Assembly: GCF_000763375.1 (NCBI RefSeq)
Contig: NZ_JPSY01000001.1
Coordinates: 434,001 to 498,000 of the forward strand
Direction: 5' to 3'
DNA: 64,000 nt
DNA from: Microbacterium profundi
GTDB taxonomy: Bacteria > Actinomycetota > Actinomycetes > Actinomycetales > Microbacteriaceae
The position numbers were made by a program, and so were the translations under genes. Shown here one piece after another: positions 26,016 to 35,333 of this stretch; the first letter of the stretch is position 1; each line of letters opens with the position of its first letter. The notes beneath the pieces are model-generated. The model saw only the letters and a list, made by a program, of their open reading frames with translations. It ran no database searches and was not told where the DNA came from.

Positions 26016-27247
26016 AGGAACGCCTTGCCCTCGCCGCGATACGTGGGCAGCTCGTCGATCACCTCGGTGCCGGCGACCAGGTGATACGCGTCGATGCGCT
26101 CGGCGGGCTCGCCGCTCTTCGCATGGCGGAACCACACCCGGTCGCCGATGTCGAGTGTCCGCGCCGCGTCGCCGTGCAACGGCGTCTGCACCTCACCGGC
26201 GGCTTCGCGCGGCATCGTTCGCAGCCCTTGTGGCCATACCGCACGGGGCTGACGCGAGCCGAGTGCTGGACCCGACGCGATCCATCCCCCACCGAGCACC
26301 GTGGCGATGTCATCCGCCGGCCGTCGCACGACATCGAAGGCGAACGCGCTGGCAGGTGCGGGGCGGAAGGAACGGTAGCCGTCGAACAGGTGCCCACCGA
26401 GCAGGCCACTGCCCGCCGATGCCTCGGTGACGGACTCGTCACTGCCGGTGAACTCCAGCGACCCGGTGCCTCCGCCGTTGAGGAACTCCAGCGGCGCGAC
26501 ATCGGTGAGAGCATCCGCGATCTCGGCGCGGCGCCCGCGCAGCTCGGCCCGCGACCGCGCCTGCACCATGCGGATCACCGGCGCGTCCGAGCCGTTGTCG
26601 CCCTGACCCGCGATCTGCGCCTCGTACATCTGCAGCCCGACCAGCCGGAACCCGGGTCGGCGCGTGATCGTACGCGCGAATCCGGCGACGTCGGCGGCCG
26701 TGAACAGCGGCGAACGGCGCACGCCGATGTGCCCGAGTGCTGCAGAGCGCCATGACGCGTCGGCATCGATGGCCACCCTGATCGTCTCGCGCCGATCGTG
26801 CGGCGCGACGGCGTCGATCAGGTCGAGATGAGCGATGTCGTCGACCATCAGGGTGATGCGGGATGCGGCGACCTCGTCGTGCACCAGCCGCTCGAGGCCT
26901 GCCCGGTCGACGGTCGGATAGCCGAGCACGATGTCGTCGTGCGTCTCGGCGAGCCAGAGCGCTTCGGCGAGCGAGAAGGAGAGGATGCCGCTGTAGCCGG
27001 GAATGCGCAGCACGGCATCGAGCACGGCCCGCACGCGCACCGATTTCGAGGCGACACGGATCGGGATGCCGCCGGCGCGCACCAGCAGATCCATCGCGTT
27101 GTGACGCAGCGCATCGACATCGATCACGGCGACGGGCGCCGCGAGGTGCGAGGTGGCATCCGACAAACGCGGCCACCAGAGCGCCGGGTTGTCCCAGTCG
27201 CGTGAGGGGGCGGCTGTACGGCTCAGGTCAGCGGTGAGGTCGAGCAC
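26012..27247 (-). CDS. DSD1-like PLP enzyme (amino acid deaminase/aldolase)
   Basis: This 411-residue fold-type III PLP protein resembles the alanine racemase N-terminal barrel. The PLP lysine is in IRVASKSVRVRAV near residue 68, followed by ILSFSLAEALWLAE and GGGTGSLEFTG, and a C-terminal beta domain with GDRVWFRHAKSGEPAERIDAYHLV. The DSD1 group includes D-serine dehydratases and D-threonine aldolases, which use a metal in the C-terminal domain; here a candidate His lies in FRHAKSGE. The substrate is not determined. It overlaps the lactone oxidase gene by 4 bp. Confidence 0.82.
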   Translation of the reverse strand: MLDLTADLSRTAAPSRDWDNPALWWPRLSDATSHLAAPVAVIDVDALRHNAMDLLVRAGGIPIRVASKSVRVRAVLDAVLRIPGYSGILSFSLAEALWLAETHDDIVLGYPTVDRAGLERLVHDEVAASRITLMVDDIAHLDLIDAVAPHDRRETIRVAIDADASWRSAALGHIGVRRSPLFTAADVAGFARTITRRPGFRLVGLQMYEAQIAGQGDNGSDAPVIRMVQARSRAELRGRRAEIADALTDVAPLEFLNGGGTGSLEFTGSDESVTEASAGSGLLGGHLFDGYRSFRPAPASAFAFDVVRRPADDIATVLGGGWIASGPALGSRQPRAVWPQGLRTMPREAAGEVQTPLHGDAARTLDIGDRVWFRHAKSGEPAERIDAYHLVAGTEVIDELPTYRGEGKAFL

Positions 27248-27304
27248 TCCCCCACCCTACGACGTCGGCTCGCCGACCACCGCGAAGCTAGGCTGTGAAT
27301 GCAC

Positions 27305-27377
27305 GCCCCCATAGCCCAATGGCAGAGGCAGGCGACTTAAAATCGCTTCAGTCTGGGTTCGAGTCCCAGTGGGGGCA
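27305..27377 (+). tRNA. tRNA-Leu (UAA anticodon), short variable loop
   Basis: A full cloverleaf is visible in 73 nt. The acceptor GCCCCCA (27305–27311) pairs with TGGGGGC (27370–27376), with discriminator A 27377 and no encoded CCA. The D stem GCC/GGC is short. The anticodon stem GGCGA/TCGCT has loop CTTAAAA with anticodon TAA at 27338–27340. The T stem is CTGGG/CCCAG with loop TTCGAGT. The variable loop is only five bases (TCAGT, 27348–27352), which is class I; bacterial leucine tRNAs usually have a long class II arm. The Leu call rests on the anticodon alone. Confidence 0.85.
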
Positions 27378-27440
27378 CTCTCAGCAGCTCAGGTCGCGAC
27401 ACCGCGCGTGCACGGTCGCCGCATCCTGGATGGAACGCGA

Positions 27441-27478
27441 CCGGCCCATGCCGCGGCGTGATGCGCGGCATGGGCCGG
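27441..27478. terminator. Hairpin between the tRNA and ndh
   Basis: A perfect 15-bp stem (27441–27455 with 27464–27478) closes an 8-base loop. It lies 22 bp beyond the ndh stop on the minus strand and 64 bp beyond the tRNA on the plus strand, so it can serve both. Confidence 0.75.
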
Positions 27479-27499
27479 TGATGAAGCGGGAGTCGACTG

Positions 27500-28960
27500 T
27501 TACTTCGCCGACGCCTTGGTCGCAGCGGGCTTCGCAGCAGCGGGCTTCGCAGCTGCGGGCTTCGCAGCAGCGGGCTTCGCAGCAGCGGGCTTCGCAGGCG
27601 CTGCAGCGGCAGCATCCGCTGCGGGACGCGGACGAGCGGCAAACTCCTCGAAGACGTAACGAGGGTTCTGAATGGCCTGCAGGTTCACGATGTCGCGACC
27701 GAGCCACAGGTTGTTCCACCAGTCCCAGAGCACGCGCCACTTGCGCTCCCACGTCGGCATCGCGAGCCCGTGGTAGCCACGGTGTGCGATCCACGCGACG
27801 AAGCCCTTGAGTGCAAGATCTCCGGACTGGAAGACGCCGTTGTAGAGGCCGAGCCCTGCGACGGCGCCGAGGTTCTTGTGGAAGTAGTCCTTGGTGCCCT
27901 CGCCACGGATCACTGCCACCAGGTTCTTCGCGAGCAGCTTCGCCTGACGCACCGCGTGCTGGGCGTTCGGCACGCAGTAGCCGCCGACGCCACCACCGGA
28001 GAGGTCGGGGACGGCCGAGACATCACCGGCGGCCCACGCACCTTCGACGAACTCCTCTGCCGTGCCGACGCGCAGGTCGGCGCGGGTCTGGATGCGACCG
28101 CGCTCCTCGACCGGCAGATCGCCGCCGCGCACGACGGTGGGGTTCGCCATGACACCCGCGGTCCAGACGATGAGGTCGGTGGGGATGACCTCACCGGTGG
28201 AGATCGCGACGTTGCCGTCGATGGCGCCCTGCACCTGCGTGTCGAGGTGCACGTTGGCCCCGCGCTTGGCGAGATCCTTCAGAACCCATTCGCTCGTCTT
28301 CAGCGAGACCTCGGGCATGATGCGGCCCATCGCCTCGATGAGGTGGAAGTGGGTGTCCTCGAAACGCAGCGGCGGGTACTTCGACAGCAGCGACGATGCC
28401 AGTGAGCGCAGCTCGGCGAACACCTCGATGCCGGCGAAGCCGCCGCCGACGACGACAGTGGTCAGCAGGCGGTCGCGCTCGGGGCCGGCCGGCAGCGAAG
28501 CGGCCTTGTCGAAGTTCGACATCAGCTTGTCGCGTACGGCGACGGCCTCTTCGATCGTCTTGAGCCCGATCGCATTGTCGGCGATGCCGGGGATCGGGAA
28601 CGTGCGCGAGACTGCGCCGGCGGTGACGACGATCTGGTCGTACTCGAGCTCGTACGGCTCCCCAACCGGAGGCGTGATGGTGGCGACCTTGTTCGCGTGA
28701 TTGATGCCGGTCACCTTCGCCGTGACGACATTCGTGCGCTTCAGGTGGCGACGATGCGCGACGACAACGTGCCGTGCCTCGATCGAACCGGCCGCGACCT
28801 CAGGGAGGAACGGCTGGTACGTCATGTACGGCAGCGGGTCGACCATGGTCACGTCGGCCTCGTGCTTTCGAAGGTGCTTCTCGAGCTTCCAGGCCGTGTA
28901 GAAGCCCGCGTAGCCGCCGCCGACGATCAGAATCTTGGGCACAGTGCTGTTCTCAGGCAC
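27500..28960 (-). CDS. ndh: Type II NADH dehydrogenase (NDH-2)
   Basis: This 486-residue FAD protein passes electrons from NADH to quinone without pumping protons. Two dinucleotide folds are visible: GGGYAGF (residues 14–20) for FAD and VGGGFAGIE (~171–179) for NADH. AAGDVSAVPDL is the second FAD contact, and the C-terminal region has hydrophobic membrane-contact helices (LKGFVAWIAHRGYHGLAMPTW). The last ~40 residues are an added Ala/Pro/Lys tail made of PAAAK repeats, not part of the catalytic fold. It lies 17 bp before the S8 protease gene's end, on the same strand. Confidence 0.93.
   Translation of the reverse strand: MPENSTVPKILIVGGGYAGFYTAWKLEKHLRKHEADVTMVDPLPYMTYQPFLPEVAAGSIEARHVVVAHRRHLKRTNVVTAKVTGINHANKVATITPPVGEPYELEYDQIVVTAGAVSRTFPIPGIADNAIGLKTIEEAVAVRDKLMSNFDKAASLPAGPERDRLLTTVVVGGGFAGIEVFAELRSLASSLLSKYPPLRFEDTHFHLIEAMGRIMPEVSLKTSEWVLKDLAKRGANVHLDTQVQGAIDGNVAISTGEVIPTDLIVWTAGVMANPTVVRGGDLPVEERGRIQTRADLRVGTAEEFVEGAWAAGDVSAVPDLSGGGVGGYCVPNAQHAVRQAKLLAKNLVAVIRGEGTKDYFHKNLGAVAGLGLYNGVFQSGDLALKGFVAWIAHRGYHGLAMPTWERKWRVLWDWWNNLWLGRDIVNLQAIQNPRYVFEEFAARPRPAADAAAAAPAKPAAAKPAAAKPAAAKPAAAKPAATKASAK
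27506..27605 (-). repeat. 15-bp tandem repeat coding the PAAAK tail of NDH-2
   Basis: Four to five copies of a 15-bp unit (plus strand gcagcgggcttcgca) encode PAAAK repeats at the C-terminus. Small base changes between copies keep the frame. Confidence 0.85.
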
Positions 28961-28977
28961 AGAGGGACAACTCCTAG

Positions 28978-30285
28978 TCAGGGTGCTGGCGTGCTTTGCT
29001 TGCGCGCCGATCGGATGCGCCGGGCAGCAGCGGTGACGCCTAGCGCGATAAGAATACCAGGCACAGTGAGTGCGATGAGCGGAAGCGTGCCGAAGCGCAG
29101 TGATTCCGCGCTCGGAAGCAGCGGAGAGCCGGGCTCGGACGGCGGATCTGCCGCGGGCAGCGGGTCGACCTGTACAGGCGTGACTTCGGGCTCCGGTGCG
29201 GGCTCAGCCTCCGCACGACGGTACAGGCGCACCCACTCCGCGAGATCGCCCATCGGATTCGCATCGACGGTCGGAACGGATGCCGTCACCGCCGCTGATG
29301 CGTTCAGAAGGCCGTATCCGTAGAGCGGATCGGGCAGATCGCTCACTCCAGGGACGGGAAGCGCGGTCTTGATGATGCGATTGATCACGTTCGCGGCATC
29401 CATATCCGGGAAGGCGGACCGGATCAGTGCCGCCACGCCCGCCACGATGGGCGATGCACCGCTGGTACCGCGCCACAGGCTCAGTTCGCCATCCGCCGAG
29501 ACCCCGAGCAATCCTTCACTCGGCGCCGAGATGCCGATCGTGATCCCCTGCGTGGATGCTTCCACGCTCGCCGTGCCGGTCTGGTCGACGCCTCCGACGG
29601 TGAGCACGCCGGGGATCGTCGCCGGTGCGCCGATGACGTCGGTGCCGCTGCCCCGGTTGCCCGCCGCGACGACGACGACGACATCGTGCTCGTACGCGTA
29701 CAGGAACGCGTCATCCCAGCTCTTGTCCCAGTCGAGCGTGTTCGTCGTGAACGACATGTTGATGATGTCGGCGCCCTGATCGACGGCCCAGCGGACGCCG
29801 TCGGCGACCTGCTCGACGAACGGCACGGCTGCGGCGGCGCCGAAGCCGACCGAGACCGACAGCAGCTTCGCCTCTGGCGCCACGCCGATCATGCCCGTGC
29901 CGTCGGCCTTGCCCCGACCGGCGGCAAGCGACGCCACCCACGAGCCGTGGTCGCCGTCGACGGCTCCGACGGGCGTGCGTCCGTCTGGCGTGCCGCTGCC
30001 CGAGACATCGGTGCCGTCGACGACGGCGTCGCCGAACACCGACGGCACCTTGCCGATGCCGGTGTCGATGATCGCGATCGTCACGCCTTCACCGCGCGTG
30101 GTCTTCCATGCGTCGCGGATGCCGGCACCGTCGAGCCAGTACTCCGATGCGCGCACCGGATCGGTCGGGTCGTCGGGGACGGGTCCTGGCGTCGGCGTCG
30201 GTGTGGTCGTGGCTCCGGTGAGCAGAACGGATGCCGCCACAGCCGCGACCGCGACGGTGCTGCGCAGCATCGCCTTCAGCCTCAT
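28978..30285 (-). CDS. Secreted, membrane-anchored S8 (subtilisin-like) serine protease
   Basis: This 435-residue mycosin-like protease has a signal peptide (residues 1–25), a Thr/Pro linker, then the catalytic triad Asp74 (IIDTGIG), His113 (GDHGSWVA) and Ser275 (GTSGASP), with Asn210 (AAGN) as oxyanion residue. A Pro/Glu-rich stalk (~350–395) leads to a C-terminal membrane helix followed by a basic tail. This is the layout of type VII secretion mycosins, but no ESX genes are nearby, so that link is not supported. ATG 30285 overlaps the DUF501 stop by 4 bp (ATGA), which decides the start although the frame is open to 30702. Confidence 0.9.
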   Translation of the reverse strand: MRLKAMLRSTVAVAAVAASVLLTGATTTPTPTPGPVPDDPTDPVRASEYWLDGAGIRDAWKTTRGEGVTIAIIDTGIGKVPSVFGDAVVDGTDVSGSGTPDGRTPVGAVDGDHGSWVASLAAGRGKADGTGMIGVAPEAKLLSVSVGFGAAAAVPFVEQVADGVRWAVDQGADIINMSFTTNTLDWDKSWDDAFLYAYEHDVVVVVAAGNRGSGTDVIGAPATIPGVLTVGGVDQTGTASVEASTQGITIGISAPSEGLLGVSADGELSLWRGTSGASPIVAGVAALIRSAFPDMDAANVINRIIKTALPVPGVSDLPDPLYGYGLLNASAAVTASVPTVDANPMGDLAEWVRLYRRAEAEPAPEPEVTPVQVDPLPAADPPSEPGSPLLPSAESLRFGTLPLIALTVPGILIALGVTAAARRIRSARKQSTPAP

Positions 30286-30803
30286 GCGGTCGCGGCTCCG
30301 GGCTTCTCGCATTCGCAGCGCTGCGGCGACCAGGACGATCGCGCGAGCGCGGCGTCGCCGATCGGATTGACTCCGGGTCCGGCGGCCAGCGCGTGACCGG
30401 CCAGCGCGTGCAGGCACTTCACTCGCGTCGGCATGCCGCCGGCGGAGATCCCGTCGATCTCGGTCACCTCGCCGAACAGCGTCCGGTCGGCGATGTACGC
30501 CTCGTGGGCTGCCTGATATGCCGCTGCAGCCGTTTCGTCCTCGACGAGGAGAGCAGCCAGCTCGGGCATCACCTGTGTGGCCTCGAGCGTCGACATCGCG
30601 GCGGTCGCCGCGGGATGCGTGAGGTAGTAGAACGTGGGGAACGGCGATCCGTCCGGCAGACGAGGACTGGTCGCCACGACGGTCGGATTCCCGCAGACGC
30701 ACCGCGCCGCGATGCCGACGACCCCGCGCGCCGAACGACCCAGCTGCGCGGACACGACGTCGATCTCGGCAGTGGTGGGCGGGGCGAAGGGCGGGGTCGT
30801 CAC
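30282..30803 (-). CDS. DUF501 domain protein
   Basis: This 173-residue protein matches the actinobacterial DUF501 family: RSARGVVGIAARCVCGNPTVV near residue 25, PFPTFYYLTHPAATAAMSTLEA near 75, and a final VKCLHALAGHALAAGPGVNPIGD. It carries paired cysteines (RCVCG, ECE near the end) that could bind metal. Function is unknown. It sits in the conserved order enolase–DivIC/FtsB–DUF501–protease and is coupled to the protease by an ATGA overlap. Confidence 0.9.
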   Translation of the reverse strand: MTTPPFAPPTTAEIDVVSAQLGRSARGVVGIAARCVCGNPTVVATSPRLPDGSPFPTFYYLTHPAATAAMSTLEATQVMPELAALLVEDETAAAAYQAAHEAYIADRTLFGEVTEIDGISAGGMPTRVKCLHALAGHALAAGPGVNPIGDAALARSSWSPQRCECEKPGAATA

Positions 30804-30850
30804 GCCTTCAGCTTAAGGCAGGGGATCCTGGGGAATCGCTCACTGCTGGC

Positions 30851-31417
30851 CTATCCGCCGGCGCTCGCGTTCTGGGCGAGCCCCGCTCCGGCGATGGTGC
30901 GCAGCAGCTGCGGCATCCAGTCGGCGGGCGTCTTCTTCAGCTCATCGCTCACGGGCGTCTGCTCCTGCGGGAGCGATGCGGGGTCGATGTCGTTGTCGAC
31001 GAGGTAGACGACCTCGCCCGGCTTGACGTAGTAGAGCCGCTCGCGAGCCTGCGTGGTGATGTAGGCCGGGTCTTCCCAGCGCTCCTGCTCCTGCTCGAGC
31101 GCCTCGATCTCGTCGGCGCTCACCTGCACCGACGCCTCGAGCGCGGCGATCTTCTGCCGCTGATCGATGAACGTGCCGAGGGTCGGCACCAGGACCCACG
31201 CGCCGAGCACGACGAGCGAGAGCATGATGACCATGAAACCGGAGAGCCGGATGCCGGATGCCCACTCCCGCACGTCGACCTCTCGGGTCGCGGCGCGGGA
31301 CGAGCGGGGCTTCGCAGCGCCGGGCTTCGCCGCGCCGGACGGCGCCGTCTTCGTCTTGCGTGGCGGAGCCTGTGCGCTCGGGTCGGATGCGGAAGGGGGA
31401 GTCGGACGTCTCGCCAT
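30851..31417 (-). CDS. Septum formation initiator family protein (FtsB/DivIC-like)
   Basis: This 188-residue bitopic protein has a long basic Pro/Ser/Ala-rich cytoplasmic part (1–50), one membrane helix (near 57–78, FMVIMLSLVVLGAWVLV) and an outer coiled coil (DQRQKIAALEASVQVSADEIEALEQEQERW). It then has the DivIC-type motif AYITTQARERLYYVKPGEVVYLV. FtsB/DivIC binds FtsL and FtsQ in the divisome. It follows enolase by 49 bp, the usual place of this gene in bacteria. Confidence 0.92.
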   Translation of the reverse strand: MARRPTPPSASDPSAQAPPRKTKTAPSGAAKPGAAKPRSSRAATREVDVREWASGIRLSGFMVIMLSLVVLGAWVLVPTLGTFIDQRQKIAALEASVQVSADEIEALEQEQERWEDPAYITTQARERLYYVKPGEVVYLVDNDIDPASLPQEQTPVSDELKKTPADWMPQLLRTIAGAGLAQNASAGG

Positions 31418-31466
31418 GACTCCCCCTTCCGTGATCCTGTCTCAGTCGCGCTCAGCCCTCAGGCGC

Positions 31467-32762
<1,296 letters not shown>

Positions 32763-32829
32763 TCAGGGAAAGGGTGTTGTGGTGGAGCGTCGTCGATCCA
32801 TGGTCAGTCTAGTGCGCGGCATCCGTCGT

Positions 32830-33504
32830 TCACATGCCGACGACGACGGCAACGGCGACGCCGTCCCAGCCCTTGATCCCGACGGTCTGCAGAGCCGTGG
32901 CGTCGAAGCGGGGATCCTCACCGAGCATCCGGAGAGCATCGCGCGTCCCGATCACTCGCGGGTCCGTGGTGTCGTCGCGGACGATCTCGCCTTCTCGGCC
33001 GATGTTGTCGAGCACGATCACCGTTCCAGGGCGGCCGAGCCGCGCGGCCCAGTCGAGGTAGATCGTGTTCGACTCCTTGTCCGCGTCGATGAACACGAGG
33101 TCGAAGGGGTCCGACCCCTCAAGCGTCGGCAGCACGTCGGCACCTCGTCCGATGCGGATCGCGACGCGCTCCCCCACGCCAGCGGCATCGATGCTCGCGC
33201 GGGCGATCGCGGCGTTGGCGGGCTCGGCCTCGATCGTCGTCACCGTGCCCTCCGCGCCGACCGCCCTGGCGAGCCAGATCGTGGAGTAGCCACCCAGTGT
33301 GCCGATCTCGAGCACTCGGCGTGCGCCGCTGATACGGGCGACGAGGTTCAGGAACTTGCCGCTGACCGGCGCCACTTCGATATCGGGCAGGCCGGCTGCG
33401 CGCTGAGCGGCGAGAGCCGCCTCGAGCGCCGGGTCGTGCCCGACGAGAGTGTCGGCGAGGTACTCGTCTGCGCGGCGCCAGTTGTCGGCGGTCGATTCAG
33501 CCAT
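32830..33504 (-). CDS. SAM-dependent O-methyltransferase
   Basis: This class I methyltransferase resembles the catechol/caffeoyl-CoA O-methyltransferase group. It has the SAM-binding loop VLEIGTLGGYSTIWLA, VTTIEAEP, the metal-binding FIDADKESN and VLDNIGREGEIV. The ATG at 33504 has AGGAG upstream and starts at the usual family position (224 residues). An alternative ATG at 33567 would add 21 unusual residues but overlaps the stop of the CPBP gene (ATGA), so it cannot be excluded. Substrate unknown. Confidence 0.88.
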   Translation of the reverse strand: MAESTADNWRRADEYLADTLVGHDPALEAALAAQRAAGLPDIEVAPVSGKFLNLVARISGARRVLEIGTLGGYSTIWLARAVGAEGTVTTIEAEPANAAIARASIDAAGVGERVAIRIGRGADVLPTLEGSDPFDLVFIDADKESNTIYLDWAARLGRPGTVIVLDNIGREGEIVRDDTTDPRVIGTRDALRMLGEDPRFDATALQTVGIKGWDGVAVAVVVGM

Positions 33505-33563
33505 GGCTCCACCCAACTCCTGTCCTGGGGCGGCGTCAATAGACGGATGGCGACCCGCGAGGG

Positions 33564-34514
33564 TCATTCACCGCGCTGACGTGGAGCCGACAGCATCCGT
33601 CCTACCGCACCGTCCAACTCCGGCTGCTTGCGGAACTGGCCGGTCAGCATCAGCACGACCACGACCAGCGCGCACGTGATCCACCCTGCCACGCCGAGCA
33701 TGCCAGCAAGCGCGGGATCGACGCTCGTCCCTGCCGCATAGAACCACAGGATCATCCCACCGGCGGCATTCATCGCCCCGTGCGCGAAGACCGCCGGCCA
33801 CAGCGAAGCCGAGCGCAGCCGCAGCCAGCCGAGCAGCACTCCCCACGCGATGCACCCAGCCGTCATCAGCAGCACACCGGTGATGTCGGTGACGCCGAAG
33901 TTGTAACCGAGCAGGATGAGGGGTGAATGCCACAGACCCCACACCCCTCCGCTGATCAGCAGCGCGGGCCAGGTGCCGTACTGACGCAGCGCCGGCACGA
34001 GGAATCCGCGCCAGCCGAGTTCCTCGCCGAAGGCCAGCAGTGCGTTGATCGTGGCCGCGGCGAACGGAATCGCGAGCAGCTGGGCGAGGATCACTGCGGT
34101 CGCAGGAGGGGCAGGCACCCCGGCGGGCAGACTGGCCGCCAATTGCTCGGCGAAACCGGAGAACCCGACGAGATCCAATCTCACCCAACCGAACAGCGCC
34201 GCCACGGCGACGGAGACCGCGATCACGACGATGGGCGCGAACAGACCGAGCACCATCATCCACACCACGCGCTTCGCGGGGCGCAGCGGCCAGATGCCGA
34301 GGAACCGGAGCCGGTCTCCTCTGGGCACCGGTCGCAACACGAGCATGACGATGAGCACGGCGAGCGCCGGCGTGAACATCATGACCGGGATGAGGATGCC
34401 GGCGAGTGGATTGGCCAACCCGCCGTCGAGCCACAGCGGCAGCGCGACGAGCCAGGCCGATCCGCAGGCGAGCAGGATGAATGCGACGGTGGCTGCGGGG
34501 CGGATGCGAATCAT
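33564..34514 (-). CDS. CPBP family intramembrane metalloprotease
   Basis: This 316-residue protein has about eight membrane helices and the CPBP (Abi/CAAX Rce1-like) motifs: EELGWRGF (Glu164, Glu165, Arg169), a following FxxxH-type motif with His196 (GLWHSPLI), and a third polar motif near NAAGG. Members cut membrane proteins or lipoproteins, and some give bacteriocin self-immunity. It is the last of three coupled genes (GntR regulator, small membrane protein, protease), each overlapping by 4 bp, under one autoregulated-looking promoter. Confidence 0.9.
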   Translation of the reverse strand: MIRIRPAATVAFILLACGSAWLVALPLWLDGGLANPLAGILIPVMMFTPALAVLIVMLVLRPVPRGDRLRFLGIWPLRPAKRVVWMMVLGLFAPIVVIAVSVAVAALFGWVRLDLVGFSGFAEQLAASLPAGVPAPPATAVILAQLLAIPFAAATINALLAFGEELGWRGFLVPALRQYGTWPALLISGGVWGLWHSPLILLGYNFGVTDITGVLLMTAGCIAWGVLLGWLRLRSASLWPAVFAHGAMNAAGGMILWFYAAGTSVDPALAGMLGVAGWITCALVVVVLMLTGQFRKQPELDGAVGRMLSAPRQRGE

Positions 34515-34822
34515 GAGTCGGTTCCCTTCATTGCGGAGGACAGAACGGATGCCGCGGTGCGAGCATCATCGATCGTGACGACGAACACGCGTCCGCTGCT
34601 GCGCGTGACCTGCAGCGCTTCACCGGTGCGGAAGACGAGAGTCATAGCGATGAGTGCGATCAGCAGCAGGGTGACGAGTGCGAGGATCCACGCGGAGCCG
34701 TCACCGAGCACGAACACCCAGACCGTGGTGGCGCACAGGATGAGCACGGAGACGGCGAGCCCGACGAGGAGGAACGCGCGACGAGCGCGACGGAGGTCTC
34801 GGGTACTGGCGACAGTGTTCAT
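34511..34822 (-). CDS. Small two-helix membrane protein in the GntR–CPBP operon
   Basis: This 103-residue protein has two membrane helices near residues 17–39 and 44–62, then a short soluble tail (VTRSSGRVFVVTIDDARTAASVL). I do not recognise a named family. It overlaps both neighbours by 4 bp, so it is tightly tied to the GntR regulator and the membrane protease. It could be a partner or substrate of the protease, but that is inference from position. Confidence 0.8.
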   Translation of the reverse strand: MNTVASTRDLRRARRAFLLVGLAVSVLILCATTVWVFVLGDGSAWILALVTLLLIALIAMTLVFRTGEALQVTRSSGRVFVVTIDDARTAASVLSSAMKGTDS

Positions 34823-35175
34823 GATTCGATCTCCGTGACGAGGGCGGCGAGGGTGACGGATGAGATTCCGAGAGAGGCGGCACGGTGCACGAGCGCTGCG
34901 ACATCGCTGGCGAGCTCGGCGAGCGGCGCGGCCGACGCCGACACCATCGCTCCCCGACCTCGGCGCAGGTCGATGAGCGCTTCATCACGCAGCTGCTGAT
35001 ATGCGCGCAGCACGGTGTGCAGGTTGATGTCGAGCGCCTCGGCGACGTCGCGAGCCGAAGGCAGCCGGTCGCCGGGGACGAGGCGCCCGGCGAGGATGTC
35101 CCCACGCACGGACGAAGCGACCTGCTCGAACAGCGGTCGCGAACTCTCCGCATCGATTCTGATCAGCACGTGCAC
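34819..35175 (-). CDS. GntR family regulator, YtrA subfamily
   Basis: This short (118-residue) regulator has the GntR winged helix at residues 9–75 (SSVRGDILAGRLVPGDRLPSARDVAEALDINLHTVLRAYQQL) and only a small C-terminal helical dimerisation region. That is the YtrA layout, usually found regulating ABC transporters or membrane proteins in the same operon. Here it leads an operon with a small membrane protein and a CPBP protease. Two perfect palindromes overlap its own promoter, which suggests negative autoregulation. Confidence 0.92.
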   Translation of the reverse strand: MHVLIRIDAESSRPLFEQVASSVRGDILAGRLVPGDRLPSARDVAEALDINLHTVLRAYQQLRDEALIDLRRGRGAMVSASAAPLAELASDVAALVHRAASLGISSVTLAALVTEIES

Positions 35176-35186
35176 CCTTTCGGTCC

Positions 35187-35226
35187 AATTACGGTAATTC
35201 TAGTTCAACTAGAACAGTCGTCGCAA
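35187..35226 (-). promoter_or_regulatory. Promoter and palindromic operators of the GntR operon
   Basis: On the minus strand a −35 box TTGCGA (35221–35226) and −10 box TAGAAT (35197–35202) are 18 bp apart. A perfect palindrome TTCTAGTT-C-AACTAGAA (35198–35214) covers the spacer and −10. A second perfect palindrome AATTAC-G-GTAATT (35187–35199) covers the start region. This is classical placement for a repressor, most simply the GntR protein itself. Confidence 0.7.
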
Positions 35227-35333
35227 CCTTCATGATGCATCAGCTCGGCAGCATCCGCGCGAGAACAAACGCGTGACAGCGGCGCGCCAGGCCTGAACCC
35301 CACCCGTTCACCATCGCGTGCCACGATGACCGG

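Noticed and set aside
28978..30285. Type VII secretion locus because of the mycosin-like protease
   Set aside because: No EccB/C/D, WXG100 or other ESX genes are in the window; the protease sits in a conserved eno–divIC–DUF501 order.
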